Under the pieces are notes generated by a model. The model was not told where the DNA came from, made no database searches, and worked only from the letters and a program-made list of their open reading frames with translations. The position numbers and the translations under genes are program-made. This document shows, in pieces, positions 11,931 through 24,009 of a DNA stretch of 64,000 nucleotides. Source of the DNA: Thalassia testudinum (lineage: Eukaryota > Streptophyta > Magnoliopsida > Alismatales > Hydrocharitaceae); assembly GCA_037157565.1 (NCBI GenBank), contig JAZHRO010000022.1, positions 1,364,001 to 1,428,000 on the forward strand. The letters run 5' to 3'. Positions within the stretch are counted from its first letter, which is position 1. The number at the start of each line of letters is the position of its first letter.

Positions 11931-13836
11931 TATCAGCTGCCTCTGTCTCATTATGAAGATGTACCTTGGGATCCATATGAATGTTGGGTGGCTTAGACTC
12001 CAGCATACCTGTCTCCTGGAGAACATCCAACTCATACTTGCGTTGAGAGAGAACAATCCCATCTCTGCTTTGAGCCACCTCGATCCTTAGGAAGTATCTA
12101 AGCTGGTTCAGATCCTTCATAACAAACTGTCGTGTAAGAGACTCCTTGACTTGACGTATCCCAGCCTCATCATTATCGGTGATAATCAGATCACCCACAT
12201 AAACTAGGAGTGCCATCACGCCATTATCTATTTTCCTGATAAACAGAAAATGATTTGAGGAAGATCTTTGCATTCCCATCTTTTGCAATACATATGAGAG
12301 CTTTTGAAACCATGCTCTTGGGCTCTGCTTCAGGTCATAGATAGCCTTCTCTTAAAATCCAGGGGCTGTTGCATGTAAACCTCCTCCTGAAGATTGTCGT
12401 AGAAAAATGCGTTCTTTACATCAAACTGGTAGAACCGCCAATCTCTGTGAGTCGCATCAGAGATGAATACACGAACAGTGGCAAGCCGTGTAACGAGTGA
12501 GAAAGTATCGAAGGTCCACCCTATAAGTCTGGGTGAATCCCTTGGCCACCAACCTGGACTTATACCTTGAAAGAAACTCATTAGGGTTGTATTTTAAGGT
12601 AAAGACCCGTTTGGAGCCAACTATTCGTGTGCTAGTCGAAAGTGAGGTGTGCTACCGAGTCTGTCTACTTCGGAGTATCTCCATCTCTTTGTCCATGGCT
12701 TAACACCGCTTTGTATCAAGCATGGCTTACTGGTATGTAGACGTAATGTATGAGATTGTAAGTGATTGGCAGAATTTACTAAACTTTGAACCAAAGCCAT
12801 AAGTAGCCAAATTGCTTGCAACACAGTATCTGTACTCACATGTGCGGAGTGCCTTTTTAATGGTAATAGGAAGGTTAGAATTGTTTGCCATCTCTGCTTG
12901 AATGTCTATGGAAGGAACATTACTATTGCTGTGATTAACACTATCAGGACGATCAGGTCTGACCAAACTGTCACTATTGTTAGATACCATCTCAACAATT
13001 TGTGGAGCATCATCCACTGGTGGGGAAGGTGGCCTCTGTAATATTGTATGAGATCTACAATATGTGCGCATCTGACCATGCAATCTCTAGAAATCATTCA
13101 AGGAGGTCGTGGAACCTGAAAAAGCAGGCTGAGAAGTGGAGATCTGAATTTTCTCTAAAGGAATGGGAGGAATAGGCATGGGAGCTACATTATAACTCAT
13201 TTGTTTAGCAACTGAAAAAAACAATGTGGTCTCATGGAATGTCACATCAACGCTAACATGGTGTGTGCTATGGATGGGATTGTAACATCGATACCCCTTG
13301 ACTCCTGGAGTACTTTAAGAATATGCACTTGACAGTGCGAGGAGAAAGCTTGTCATGACCTGATGATGGGACATGAACGAAAGCAACACACCTAATGGTC
13401 TCGGTAGACATGAAAAAGCTTACCATCTAGGTGTAGCAGGAGAATCGATATCTGCTCATGGAGAACTGAGCTCGGCATTCTGTTAATGAGAAAGTACATA
13501 GTTAAGATTGCATCCCCTCAGTATCTCTGTGGAACGCTATGGTGGATAAGAAGAGTACGGGCAATCTCTAACAGATGTTTGTGCTTTCGCTTTGCAACCC
13601 CGTTCTGCTGCGAGGCATGGGGACAAGTGGTCTGGTGGATGACCCTTCGAGCCCTGTAGAACTATGTAAGTATTCTAGTACAAAACTCGAGTGTATTATC
13701 TGTTCGTACAATTTTCACGTTGGCAGAATACTGTGTCCTGATTTCCAAGAGGAGTCTTTATAACACCTCCAACATCTTTGTTCTTCAGAAGGAACACCCA
13801 GGATACTCTGGAGAAATCATCAACAATTATAAGATA
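11931..13836 (-). pseudogene. Copia B RT, connector and integrase C-terminus
   Basis: The minus strand from 13836 down reads as integrase core: YLIIVDDFSRVSWVFLLKN, then HCDVTFHE-like connector sequence, a polar linker with PPSPPVDDAPQIVEMVSNN, and RT with GWTFDTFSLVTRLATVRVF, FYQFDVKNAFFYDNLQEEVY and MALLVYVGDLIITDNDEAGI. The active-site motif is YVGD instead of YVDD. RT continues to KVHLHNETEAADSR at the N1 insertion and resumes as YRQLVGKLLYL on the far side. Several frameshifts and stops. Confidence 0.85.
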
Positions 13837-13841
13837 ATAGT

Positions 13842-13986
13842 TGTTAGTATTATTATAATGGTGTATGTGTCATCTTTTGAGTATATGAGAGGCTACTTAT
13901 GTAATTAACCTTGAGGCTGTATATATAAAGGAGACCTAGGGTTTCTAATAATAGTAAGTTCTATTTTTTCTTCTTCTCCCTCAACA
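13842..13986 (+). repeat. Copia C 5' LTR
   Basis: Starts TGTTAGTATTATTATAATGG and ends CTCCCTCAACA. TGTATATATAAAGGAGACC at about 13917-13935 is a likely TATA box. The primer-binding site follows directly. Confidence 0.95.
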
Positions 13987-14553
13987 TGGTATCAGAGCGA
14001 GGTGGGTCTTAAAGTCTTCGCGCTTCGGTACCTTTTCTTCACAAAAAATAAACTCTAGATAGAGAGAAACTCTTCTCCCTCTCTCCTAATGGCAGTACAA
14101 CCCCTGATCAGCGCCCCATCACCTCCAGACGCTGGTTAGCATCGCTTCTTTCCCTTTAATCGACACTGCTAGCGTCGCCGCCCCTTCTTGCTGATCGATT
14201 GACATCTCCATCGCCTGCTAGGCTCGTCGATCGGTGCTGCCATCTCTTGCTCCAACCTCCTAGCATCGCGTAGGTGTCCCCTCTCACTTAGCATTTTCGT
14301 GCAAGGCCGATGGTGGCCTAAGCACAGTCGATTGGTGCCGCTACCACATTCTCTAGCCTCCCAGCGCCGCTCAGGTGCTCTCTCTCTCTTGAGAGTTGCC
14401 ACCCAAGGCTGCTAATGGCTTGAGCGTCGCCCCAGTAGCAAACAATTGCTACTGTGGTGGTCTATACCCTCACTACTAGGGGTAGTCATGAAGTAGAGTG
14501 CTCCCGGTGGTGGATTTCTACAAATTAATGAACCTAGGCTATAATTCTTAGAT

Positions 14554-15470
14554 TTGGGTTATGAACACCTTGGTTTCAGATTTGAGTTTGCCTCCGGATT
14601 CTCATCCCTTCTCATGGTCACTGTCATGGCATCTACCTCGAGTGAAACAATTGAAGCAAAATCGATGATTACCTCAGCTTTCTTGATGGTCCAAGGGACC
14701 ACTATCAAACTTAATGGATCTTACAACTTTCTCTTATGGGCGCAAGCATTCAAGATGTTTGCGGGTGGCCACAAGAAGCTTTCAATCTCACCACTAATCC
14801 TCCTGAGTCAACTCATAAAGATTTTGAAAAATGGGAGAAAGATAATTATCTAGTGATAAATTGGATAATGAATAATGTGGAGCGACAAATATTATCAAAC
14901 TTGTTGTACAAGAAGACGGTGAAGGACATGTGGGAGAGCCTATCCAAGAAATATTCTCAGAAATCCAATCACGCTCGTCTGTCAGATGTATATCACCGTA
15001 TATGGTCCACATCTCAAGGAGAAAGGATGCTAATTGATTATTATATAGAGATGGAAGGGATGTTTGAAGAGCTAAATGTGTTTTAGCCTTCCTGTTGTAA
15101 TGCTCAGACTAACCAGAGGCAGACTTGGCAAGTTTATAGATTCTTGGATGGGTTGAATGCTAAGTTCTCATCTGCCAGTGGGAATATTCTAGTCCTAGAA
15201 ATTATGCCTGATTTGGTGACTGTGTATGATTGTTTGCAAAACATATTTATGTAGACTGGTCATCTTCTGGTTGTCTCTACGATACCGAACACTGAGGCAT
15301 CAGCCTTTGCTGCATCTGGTGGCAGAGGTGGATTTCGAGGGGGTCGTGGCTATGGAGGTGGCTGCAGATGTGGACGAGGTTATATCTATGAACCTTGTGT
15401 TCACTTTCAGAGGACTAATCACCTCTCGGAGAAATGTTGGGTCAAGTTTGGTTATCCAATAAATTGCTCC
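14554..15470 (+). pseudogene. Copia C gag remnant
   Basis: Overlapping frames give a copia gag: IKLNGSYNFLLWAQAFKMF, FEKWEKDNYLVINWIMNNVE, TVKDMWESLSKKYSQKSNHA and MLIDYYIEMEGMFEELNVF, followed after stops by a Gly/Arg-rich part and a zinc-knuckle-like stretch near 15390-15440. These are the particle-forming domains. At least one frameshift and several stops break it. Confidence 0.8.
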
Positions 15471-15482
15471 ATTACTGTTGCA

Positions 15483-16697
15483 GTGGTTGATGGGGAGCTG
15501 CCTCCCTCTATTGATACTTTTTTTGCTCCTATGTCATCTCCTGCTCCTACTCTGACGATGGATGACTATAATCGTCTGATGGCCCTTCTATGTCAGCTTG
15601 TTGCCTCAGACACTATGATTTCTTTGGCTGCCACTAGTAGCTCTGAGCACCTTGCCACTACTTCATCCTTTGCATCATGGATTGTTGACTCAGGTGCTTC
15701 GAGTCATCTTACTGGTAAGGAAGATGGTATTGTCTCTGTGTAAGACTAATGATATCACTTCTCTTCGTCTAACAAATGGTACATATTCTCTTGTCAATGG
15801 TGTTGGAGAGGTTTATTTTTCAAATAAGTTGAGGCTGTCTATGTTTATTGTGCTTTAAAATTTCCGTTGAGCTTATTATTTATTTATAGATTATGTAAAG
15901 AACTTAAATATCGTGTTATATTTAATAAGCAATTTGTTTATTTTCAGGACATTCAGACGGAGTTGATGATTGGGGGGGATTGAACGTGATGGACTTTATT
16001 ACATTGATGCTTCTACTTTGTTTGCTAGTGCTGTCTTTATTCTATGGATCTTGTTCTTTGGCATCACCGACTGGGTCATCCTTCTACATCACGTTTGCGA
16101 AAAATGTTTCCAGAGTCCAATATACCACATAGTATAGAATGTGAAGCTTGTCATCTTGGCAAGCATCACTGTGCGTCTTTTTCATCTAGACAAAATAAAA
16201 GATGCATAGTACCTTTTGAGTTGGTTTATTGTGATGTTTGGGGTCTGTGTCCAATAACTCGCTGAAATGTTTACTGGTATTTTGTGGCCTTTGTTGATAA
16301 CTTTAGTTGTCTTTCTTAGACGTTTTTGATGCGTGATAGATCTGAAATTATTTCTATTGTTCCAAAGTTTTTCAATGAAGTGTAGAATTTTTATTGTATT
16401 TGCATCAAAATTTTTTGTAATGACAATGCTTTGGAATTTATGCAAAAAGATGTGGCTGATTTTCTTTCTAGCAATGGTATCGTTCATCAAACCTCATGTG
16501 CTCACACCTCACAACAAAACGGGGTTGTCAAACGAAAATTAAATCATTTACTTGATGTTGCCAGAACCATAATGCTCGTCACGAATGTACTTAAGAATTT
16601 TTGGGGGGATTGGGATGTTATCCTAACATCCACATATTTGATAAATAGACTTCCTTCCCTGGTGCTTGATGGAGCTACACTGTTACTTTTGTTGTAG
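15483..16697 (+). pseudogene. Copia C protease and integrase remnant
   Basis: The aspartic protease site WIVDSGASSHLTG is intact near 15677-15715, then the frame breaks. Integrase begins with the zinc-binding HHCC region: LWHHRLGHPSTSRLRKMF, IECEACHLGKHHCASF and VYCDVWGLCPITR. Further on the core reads FLSSNGIVHQTSCAHTSQQN and VVKRKLNHLLDVARTIM, with the usual E of GVVERKH replaced by K. Multiple frameshifts. Confidence 0.82.
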
Positions 16698-16739
16698 CTA
16701 GATACCACTCTTTTTGCATTATCACTACGAATTTTTGGG

Positions 16740-18130
16740 TGCACATGCTTTGTCCACCTCTTTGGGACCCTGACAAATTATCTCCCCGGTCCGTTAAGTG
16801 TGTCTTCTTAGGTTATTCTCGAACCCAGAAGGGGTTATCATTGTTTTGATCCTGTTAGGAGATGCTATTATGTACTGCAGATGTCTCTTTTATTGAGAAG
16901 ACTCCCTACTTTTCTCATGAGGGGTCTAGTCTAAAGTGGTTTTCACAGACTTATGAACATCGACATATTTCTTCTATTCCTGTTCTTGTACCTCTTATGC
17001 AGGTAGAAAATCAAGAAGAGCCTTACGTCCCCTCGCCGTCAGATCCGGATGATCCACCACAGCAGTTAGATGAGCTTCCTATTGCTTTGCGAATGCTGGT
17101 GACATCTTGTACCTTCCATCTTATGGCCTATTATACAACTACTGATCACCTTAGTCCAGATTTGTAGAGGGTTACTACAGCTCCTGCAGCTATGGTAGTT
17201 CCTAAACATCATGATGAGACTCTTCGAGATCCTGGTTAGAGACAGGCAATGCAGGGTAAGATGGATGCTCTTATGTCTTGAGGTACATGGGACTTTACAC
17301 ATCTTCCACCAGGAGGTAAGGTGGTGGGTTGCAGATGGGTGTTTACAGTGAAGTATCACCCGATGGCACTATTGAGATGCTGAAAGCCAGACTTGTAGCA
17401 AAAGGATATACCCACACTTATGGGTAGACTACTTTGATATGTTCTCCCTAGTGGCTTGTATATGCTTTATTAGGGTCATTCTCTCCCTTTGAGGTAAATA
17501 AACATTGGCTAGTGCATCAATTGAATGTGAAGAATGCTTTTTATATAGTGATTTGTAGGAGGAAGTGTATATGTCTCAACCACTAGGTTTTGTGGTTGGG
17601 GGGCCCAGGTATGTAGGCTCAGAAAGGCTATCTATAGCCTGAAGCAGAGCCCCCGAGCTTAGTTTGAGATACTCAGTGTTGCAATACAAGGGATTGAATT
17701 CTGCAGGTCTTCATCTGATCATTTTGTCTTCATTAAACGAAAGGACTTTGGAACTACTATTATTGTTGTATATGTTAATGATATGCTGAGATGACAATCA
17801 AGGCATTTAGGATACAAAAACATATTTATATACTATTTTGTAATCAAGGATTTAGGAAAACTGCACTATTTCTTTGGCATTGAAGTTGCCAGAAATTTCA
17901 AAGGGATGTCTTTGTCTGAAGGAAGTATGTACTTGAGCTTCTTGGTGAAATCGGATTGTTAGGTGCACGGCCATCTAAGGTACCTGCAGAATCACTATGT
18001 CGATTGCCCGAGGATGATGATCCATTGTTTGAGAACAAAGATAGGTATAGGACGTTGTTGGGAAGCTCTTGTATGTTACTGTTATAAGACCTGATATTAG
18101 TTATATTGTTAACAGGGCCAGTTAGCATAT
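16740..18130 (+). pseudogene. Copia C connector and RT remnant
   Basis: Broken frames carry connector sequence (HCFDP-like) and RT pieces: MQGKMDALMS, a WVFTVK-like box, ARLVAKGYTHTYG, LKQSPRA-like sequence near 17640 and a degraded YVND near 17775. RT motifs can be followed in order but no long frame remains. Confidence 0.7.
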
Positions 18131-18156
18131 GGAGAACCTGAGGTATAGTCATTGGA

Positions 18157-18654
18157 ATGTTGTGTTTCATCCTCCGGTATCTAAAGGGAATATCTGGGAA
18201 GGGACTTTACATAAAGAATAATGGTCATTGTGATGTACATGCATATTCTGATGCTGATTACACAGGGAGTCTTGAAGACAGATGGTCTACCACAGGTTAT
18301 GCTACCTTTCTTGGAGGAAGCTTGGTAACATGGAAGAGTAGAAAGCAAACAGTAGTGTCCAGATCCAGTGCGGAAGCAGAATATCAGGCAATGGCACATG
18401 TCAGTTGTGAGATTATATGGCTTATAAATTTTCTCAGGGACCTAGGAGTTGAGGTCAAGACACCTGTTCCAATGTTCTGTGATAATAGGTCGGTCATATC
18501 TATTGCCTCCAATTCGGTGTTTTATGAATGCACTAAACACATTAAGGTGGACTGTCATTTTGTGCGTGATATGGTGACCTCTGGCACGATATGTACCTCT
18601 ACTACTACATCGGAGCAACAAGTGGCAGATATTTTCACTAAGGCACTACCTTAG
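18157..18654 (+). pseudogene. Copia C RNase H
   Basis: A 165-codon open frame, the longest in this element. Motifs in order: YLKGISGKGLYIKNNG, AYSDADYTGSLEDRWSTTGY, SRSSAEAEYQAMAHVSCEI, MFCDNRSVISIASN, TKHIKVDCHFVRD and QQVADIFTKALP. The acidic catalytic residues (D in SDADY, E in AEAEY, D in CDN) are all present. It stops at a TAG, and the last codons before the polypurine tract still read CSKLGMLDIYALA. Confidence 0.85.
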
Positions 18655-18720
18655 AAGTGTCATGATTTGTTTTGTTCCAAGTTGGGTATGTTAGATATAT
18701 ATGCTCTAGCTTGGGGGGAG

Positions 18721-18866
18721 TGTTAGTATTATTTTAAGGGTGTATGTGTCATCTTTTGAGTATATGAGAGGCTACTTATGTAATTTACCCTGAGGTTCTC
18801 TATATAAAAGGAGACCTAGGGTTTCTAATAATAGCAAGTTTTGTTTTTTCTTCTTCTCCCTCAACA
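18721..18866 (+). repeat. Copia C 3' LTR
   Basis: Starts TGTTAGTATTATTTTAAGGG and ends CTCCCTCAACA; 146 bp, about 93% identical by eye to the 5' copy. Preceded by CTTGGGGGGAG. Confidence 0.95.
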
Positions 18867-18871
18867 ATAGT

Positions 18872-19442
18872 GATGTCCCATCCTGTCTGGAATTTAGTTC
18901 GATCCCCAAACATTCATATGAAGTAACTTAAAAACAGCAACTAATCTAGGAGTACTACCAGGAAAAGATCGATGATGCGTTACACCGAACAGTAGTGGCA
19001 AAAGAGATGTGGAATCACCCTCCTGAGGCGATCCAAAGGCAAGGGATCTAGACGAACATGCCACTGTAAGGCACTTCCACCATCATTCCTATTGGTTCCT
19101 GTAATGGTTCCTACCCAAGATAATAAACACCATTATCCTCTGTGCCTCTGGCAATAGTCTTCCCAGTGAACTTATCTTGGGTGATACATTCAACATTATC
19201 GAAGATAACCCTACAATTAAAGTCCTTTGTAATCTTGTTCACCGACAATAGGTTCATGGGAAAATCCGACACGTAATTTTTTTGGCAGTCGCAAAGTGAG
19301 GGTTACAGATGCCCCCCTTACCAACAATAGGAGCGTGCTTGCCATCAACTACCTGCACTGTTCTCCTTGTTGCAGCAGAACTGAGTGGCCAGAAATAACT
19401 ATGATCGCCACAAAGATGCTGTGAAGCACCAGAGTCAACCAA
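18872..19442 (-). pseudogene. Copia B protease and integrase N-terminus
   Basis: The minus strand begins with the protease active site MVDSGASQHLCGDHSYFWPL and continues VQVVDGKHAPIVGKGG, then NLLSVNKITKDFNCRVIFD, GKTIARGTEDNGVYYLG and integrase sequence to FGDRTKFQTGWDIT, where copia C interrupts. The catalytic Asp of the protease is present. Two or more stops lie downstream. Confidence 0.85.
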
Positions 19443-20053
19443 TCATCTTGCACCATAGTGACTCCTATCATGCTCCTAATGCATCAAGCTTGCATACTCC
19501 ACCATCCCTGTCATAATAGCGGTATCCAATGCTATCTTTGCTCCTCTTGAGACTGACATTGTGCCTAGCAGGGACCAAGTGATCAACCAACTAAATAGAA
19601 CTCTCCAAACTCATACTTGAAATCAACTTTTCAGATCTACAAAATCATCATAACTCACAAAAAAGAATGATCTAACATGAAATCCAAATAATCTCTTCCT
19701 TGGAAATCAAGTTAGAATCACATAATAGTCTCTTCGAGGATCAGGAGGCATACGCAAGGGCTAGGAGGGACCCCTAATGGCCCTCAAAAGGACTACTGCT
19801 ACTCCCCTTGCCGACGCAAGGGTGGCATAGGCCCATAAGTGGCACTACTGTCGACCGGCGGTGCCCTTGCTACCGCTACTATTGCATATCATCACCGTTG
19901 CTGCCACTCCTGTCGACATTGCTGCTGTAGATCGGGGTAGTGATAGCGTGAAGAGGGAGGAGAGAAGAATTTAGGGATTTGGTGGATTGGATCGGAAGCC
20001 TATTTTGGTGGGATACTAGAGTGTCAATCTAAGATTGCTGCTTTGATGCCAAG
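19443..20053 (-). other. Copia B leader with gag deleted
   Basis: Between the primer-binding site (TTGGCATCAAAGC, about 20040-20052) and the protease there are only ~600 bp, while a copia gag needs about 900-1200. I see a GC-rich leader (19740-19980) with no gag motifs. Confidence 0.65.
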
Positions 20054-20313
20054 TGGGAAGAAATGACATAAGTTGCTTTTTTTTTGTTGTCCAACTTCTC
20101 AATATATAGAGGTGGACTAGAGTACTCCACAAGACAAAGGGAAACAGATAAGGCAATTACCATATAAGAGACCACAACTAAGGCAACTGGTATAGAAGGC
20201 AATTGCCATACAAGGGACCACAACTAAGGTAACAATCATAGAGGGAAACAATAAAAAAGGAAATAACAAATAAGGAAGACTGTAGGGGCTAACATAGTAG
20301 GGATGTGTCAACA
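20054..20313 (-). repeat. Copia B 5' LTR
   Basis: Minus strand starts TGTTGACACATCCCTAC and ends TTTCTTCCCA, followed by one base and the primer-binding site. It aligns with the 3' LTR and contains the two AAGGCAATTG subrepeats. Confidence 0.9.
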
Positions 20314-21527
20314 ATGACAAATCCTAAAAAGCCTCTGTATGATTTTGAGGTATATGCTGACTGTCAATAACACAAGACAAGGATTATTCACCTGCAGGCA
20401 AACTGTCAAAACTCATATGCTGGAAGATGGAGTAGAGGGCATAAGACCTTGGAGCCTTTCTCTGTGCAATAAGATCCAAATCTTAATCAGTAGTAGGAAT
20501 TACTGGACCTCCATCAAAGTCCATAGAATTGAGTTTGGGTTGAGCAAGAATGGTGGTAAGAGGCTTAGGAGCAGGTTTTGGGCGATGATGGAAGTGATGT
20601 GGATAAGGAGTAGGGGAGACAGGCTGTCCTAACAGCTCACCAAAAGTTGCATTAGGCAGGCTCATAGAGGTGGTAGAAGGCTCAGAGGGCATTGGCAACG
20701 AGATATTTGTACTGCGTGTAGGAGAAGCCTTCCCTTCGGGAGAATAGAAAGGATTCTCCTAAAAAAAATGTGAAATCAACACTAACAAAAAACTTATGAT
20801 GCATTGGATCATAACAGTGATATCTCTTCTGGGTCCGAGAATACCTGAGAAAGATACACTTAACAGATCTAAGAGCCAATTTGTCCACTCCAAAGAGATG
20901 AACAAATGTAACACAACCAAAAATAATTGACGGCAACACAACTTGCCACCCAAAATTGAAGAAGTAACCCAGATAATAAGGAAAGCGGCAGTAAGAACAT
21001 CGGCTTAGAAATGCATAGGAACATGCATATGAAACATAAGTGTTCTAGCAACCTCAAGTAGGTGCTGTAACTTCCGTTTAGCCACCCCATTCTTTTGAGA
21101 GGTGTGAATGCATGAAGTTTGATGAACGCCAAGCGAAGCAAAAAACTTAGTTAACCGAGTATAAACAAACTCTAATCCATTTTTACTATGAAAAACATGA
21201 ATAATGGTAGAAAACACCCACGGCATCCGAGTGTATTCATCAACAAGCACAAGAAAGTATTGAAAACCTCGTACACTGATAACCCTACACGGGCCCTAAA
21301 CATCAACATGAATAAGAGAAAAAGCAGAATCGATCCTTTTATTAATAATAGGAAAGGAGGATCGGTGATGCTTGCAAAGTTGACAAGCATTGCATTGAAA
21401 CTGGTTAGGCACTTGAAGATCGGGAAATTACTGGCGAAAAACCCCAGGACTCGGGTGACCTAGACGAAGGTGTCATTGATAGGTAGTGGTGGGACTAGAG
21501 ACAGTAGCAATAGCGGGTGAGGATGGT
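20314..21527 (-). pseudogene. Copia A integrase and connector
   Basis: Minus-strand integrase of copia A: HLRLGHPSPGVFRQ, then NACQLCKHHRSSFPI, IHVDV-GPCR, MLVDEYTRMPWVFSTIIHVF, LGVHQTSCIHTSQKNGVAKR and KLQHLLEVARTLMFHMHVP, followed by VTFVHLFGVDKLALRSVK and the connector ending just before the copia B insertion. The catalytic Glu of the GVVERKH box is changed (GVAKRK). Frameshifts separate the pieces. RT of the same element continues at 979. Confidence 0.85.
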
Positions 21528-21530
21528 AGG

Positions 21531-21615
21531 TAGAAAGAATGAGCAAGTTATCTTATTCCATTGTCCAACCTCTCAATATATAGAGATGGAGTAGAGTACT
21601 CCATAAGACAAAGGG
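21531..21615 (-). repeat. Copia E 3' LTR fragment
   Basis: Matches only the last part of the B/E-family LTR (CCTCTCAATATATAGAG, GGAGTAGAGTACTCCA, AAGACAAAGGGA on the plus strand). It joins directly to integrase coding sequence. Confidence 0.8.
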
Positions 21616-22405
21616 ACGCACTCATGAAATGTAACATCAACACTGACATTGTGTTGCTTACCAATTAGGTCATAACACCTATATCCCTTCTGCGTCTTTG
21701 AATATCTAAGAAAGACGCATTTGACTGCACGTGAAGCCAGCTTGTCCTTGTTCGGACCATGAAGGTAAACAAATGCAACATAGCCAAAAATCTTGGGTTA
21801 TACCCAAAAAGCTTGCTATCAGTGAAAAGAATAGAATAGGGAACCTGCTCATCAAGAATTATAGAGGGTATCTTGTTAATCGGGTAACATGCTGTTAGTA
21901 CTGCATCACCTCAGTACGTGTCTGGTGCACTGTTATGTATCAACAATGTCCTGGCAACATCTAGGATGTGATGTGTGAGAGCATGTCTGATGGATGATCC
22001 CACGTTCCTTATAGAAGGCTCGCAATGAGCTAGTGTAGAACTCCATAGTATGTCCGACTGAATAATTTTCACCTTAGCCTCAAATTTAGGAATGCACAAA
22101 TTACATCTCATGCGTCAGATTTGTTTTTAATAGAAAAACCCATGTAAGGCGAGAGAAATCAACTACTAAGTAAAACTTGTGACCCATACAGTCCATGGTT
22201 TGGTTTGGCCCCCAGATATCCATATGAAGTAGTTGGTATAGAGCATTGGAGTTCTGCTGTTGGCTTTGTGGAAACGTACTCTTGCGATGTTTTCCGAGTT
22301 GGCATGCCTCTCACTGAAACGTAACTGTCGAAGAAATCTATGGTAGTACCTGTTGGAGTTTGGTCAAGGTAACTAGACGTACTTCCTGAAGAAAGAGAGG
22401 TATGA
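21616..22405 (-). pseudogene. Copia E integrase remnant
   Basis: The minus strand shows integrase pieces of a copia: EACQLGKHRKSTFPQSQ, LLHMDIWGPNQTMDC, then core and HHILDVARTLLIHNSAPDTY, and a connector with VAFVYLHGPNKDKLASRAVK and YSKTQKGYRCYDLIG-like sequence ending DVTFHECVPLCLME. Many stops. Confidence 0.75.
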
Positions 22406-22410
22406 CCAAC

Positions 22411-24009
22411 TGTTCGTGGCGTAGATCGCGTAGAAAATTAACACGTTGTAGTATAGTGCGAAATACGTCTCGAACAAATAATTAACGGAATTGGTGAGTC
22501 CCAGTCGATCACAGGGAGGCAGAAAGCACTTTTGATTTTATATGTTGTTCCAAATATAAATGCTAAATAGTATAGATAGAATATATATCAATCAAAAGAG
22601 TTGAACATGAATTTCATACATATAACTAGACAAATTCTAACATAAACTAGTTATGTAATAGAACGAGGGCACCACGGGTGGTTTGTGGTGACCTTTTGGA
22701 GAGGTTGGGAGAAGTAGCAACGATCCGTCGGGGTGGCCCAACGGATGCTTCAGATGGAAGTGTAGAGACGGATGCAGAGAAGACGGGAAGAAGAGGGGTT
22801 GAAGGAGGAATTCTAAAGAATGCCCTTCAAAGGGGGCCCTTAGGGCTCTTTTTATAGTTTTAGTGAAGGGCAATTAGGGTATTTGGGCCCTTAAATCCGT
22901 GCAAAGGCTTCAGATTAATTAGATCCGTTGATCGAGAGATCAACGGCCCTGATTAAGCCTTCTAAATCCTTCTTTTATCCTTGGTTTAATCTGGTGCTGC
23001 CATGTGGCAGCCGCTCGAGCGTCAATCCTCCATCGCACGGCTGCAGATCTCCTCGCGCGCGCCTTCGTTTCATTTCCCTCACTGGTCGCCTCTTTTGAGC
23101 GCCCGAGATTGGACGGCTTAAACGCACGTAACAAACGTGCCTTTGAATCCTAAAGTGCTCGCACGTGCGTCTCCGCACGTGTCGTCGCACACGTTCTTGA
23201 TCCAGTGCCTTTGTGCCCGCTATGCGTCCACGCCTCCACCTGATGCTGATTTGATGGTTGAATTTCATCTGCGAGCGTGCCCCTCCTGATTTCACGTAAG
23301 GCGTCGCTCGAATGTGCGCCCAATGTCTCGCGGAGAGAGTGCTAACCAACGTGCTACTCCCACGCATTTGTTGCGTTTAGGTTTTGTTGGCGTGCGTTCT
23401 CGGCTGTTGGATGGAAATCCAACGGTCGAGATCTCGTCCTCATCTGATGATGCAGCTGAGGGCGGGGTGGCGTGGCTGCATCGCGGCCATTGGATGACGA
23501 TCCAACGGCCCACGGCTTGCCTTCCTAGATTGGGGCGCGGTGAAGGGCGGCTGTGATGGCGCCAAGTGGTGCCATCGTGGTCGTCTATCTTGAATCTGAT
23601 GATGTCGGCCTCTGATTGAGTTGATTTCTGAATCATTGGACTGCGAACATCAATCCAGATCCATTTATGCAGTTGGATTTGTCATCTGAGGTTTAGATAT
23701 TCTTCAATTTGCCCCTTGGCTCTTGCTTCTTCTGCGGATTCCGTAGGGTGCTACGAGAGTCTGATTGATGCCCTCTTTGAAGCATTGGACTCCCGTCGTC
23801 ATTCCAAACAGATCCATAGGTTGGATCGTTCATCTGCAGCCCTTGATTATCGGCAATTAATAATACCTCTCAAGTAGCACATTATTATGTATAAAACATA
23901 TAAATCATCTAAGATGCAAAGTACGATGTGTATGCATGCAGAATGCTCATGTTAAGCTAGGTTCTACCTTAATTCAGGCGAATTAGGGCCTATGATTGCT
24001 GTGCAATCA
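22411..24009 (-). repeat. F 3' LTR
   Basis: 1599 bp. Minus strand starts TGATTGCACAGCAATCA, a perfect 7-bp hairpin, and ends CGCCACGAACA. A TATA-like box (ACTATAAAAAGAGC, minus) lies near 22855. GC-rich middle (22960-23560) with two hairpins of the form GTTGGATnnnnATCCAAC near 23405 and 23488. Confidence 0.9.

Larger units (their letters stand above)
13842..18866 (+). mobile_element. Copia C, plus strand, inserted in copia B integrase
   Basis: Complete copia of 5025 bp with very short LTRs (145 and 146 bp), TSD ATAGT on both sides (13837-13841 and 18867-18871), primer-binding site TGGTATCAGAGCGAGG at 13987 and polypurine tract CTTGGGGGGAG before the 3' LTR. The gene order gag, protease, integrase, RT, RNase H is the copia order. 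The LTRs differ at about ten positions, and the coding region carries many stops. The integrase reading frame of copia B resumes on both flanks. Confidence 0.95.
980..20313 (-). mobile_element. Copia B, inserted in copia A
   Basis: Complete at both ends: 3' LTR 980-1248 and 5' LTR 20054-20313, with primer-binding site TTGGCATCAAAGC just inside the 5' LTR and a CTTGAGGGGGAG polypurine tract just inside the 3' LTR. Coding pieces in element order are protease (19254-19442), integrase (18872-19250, then 12700-13836), RT (11931-12600) and RNase H (1256-1926). It is split by copia C and by N1. Flanking copia A frames line up across it, but a clean 5-bp TSD is not visible; TGTC is the best candidate. 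The gag is almost wholly missing. Confidence 0.85.

Noticed and set aside
22960..23640. Arg-rich open frames in the F LTR as a gene
   Set aside because: Both F LTRs carry them with differing frames and stops; they follow from high GC content.
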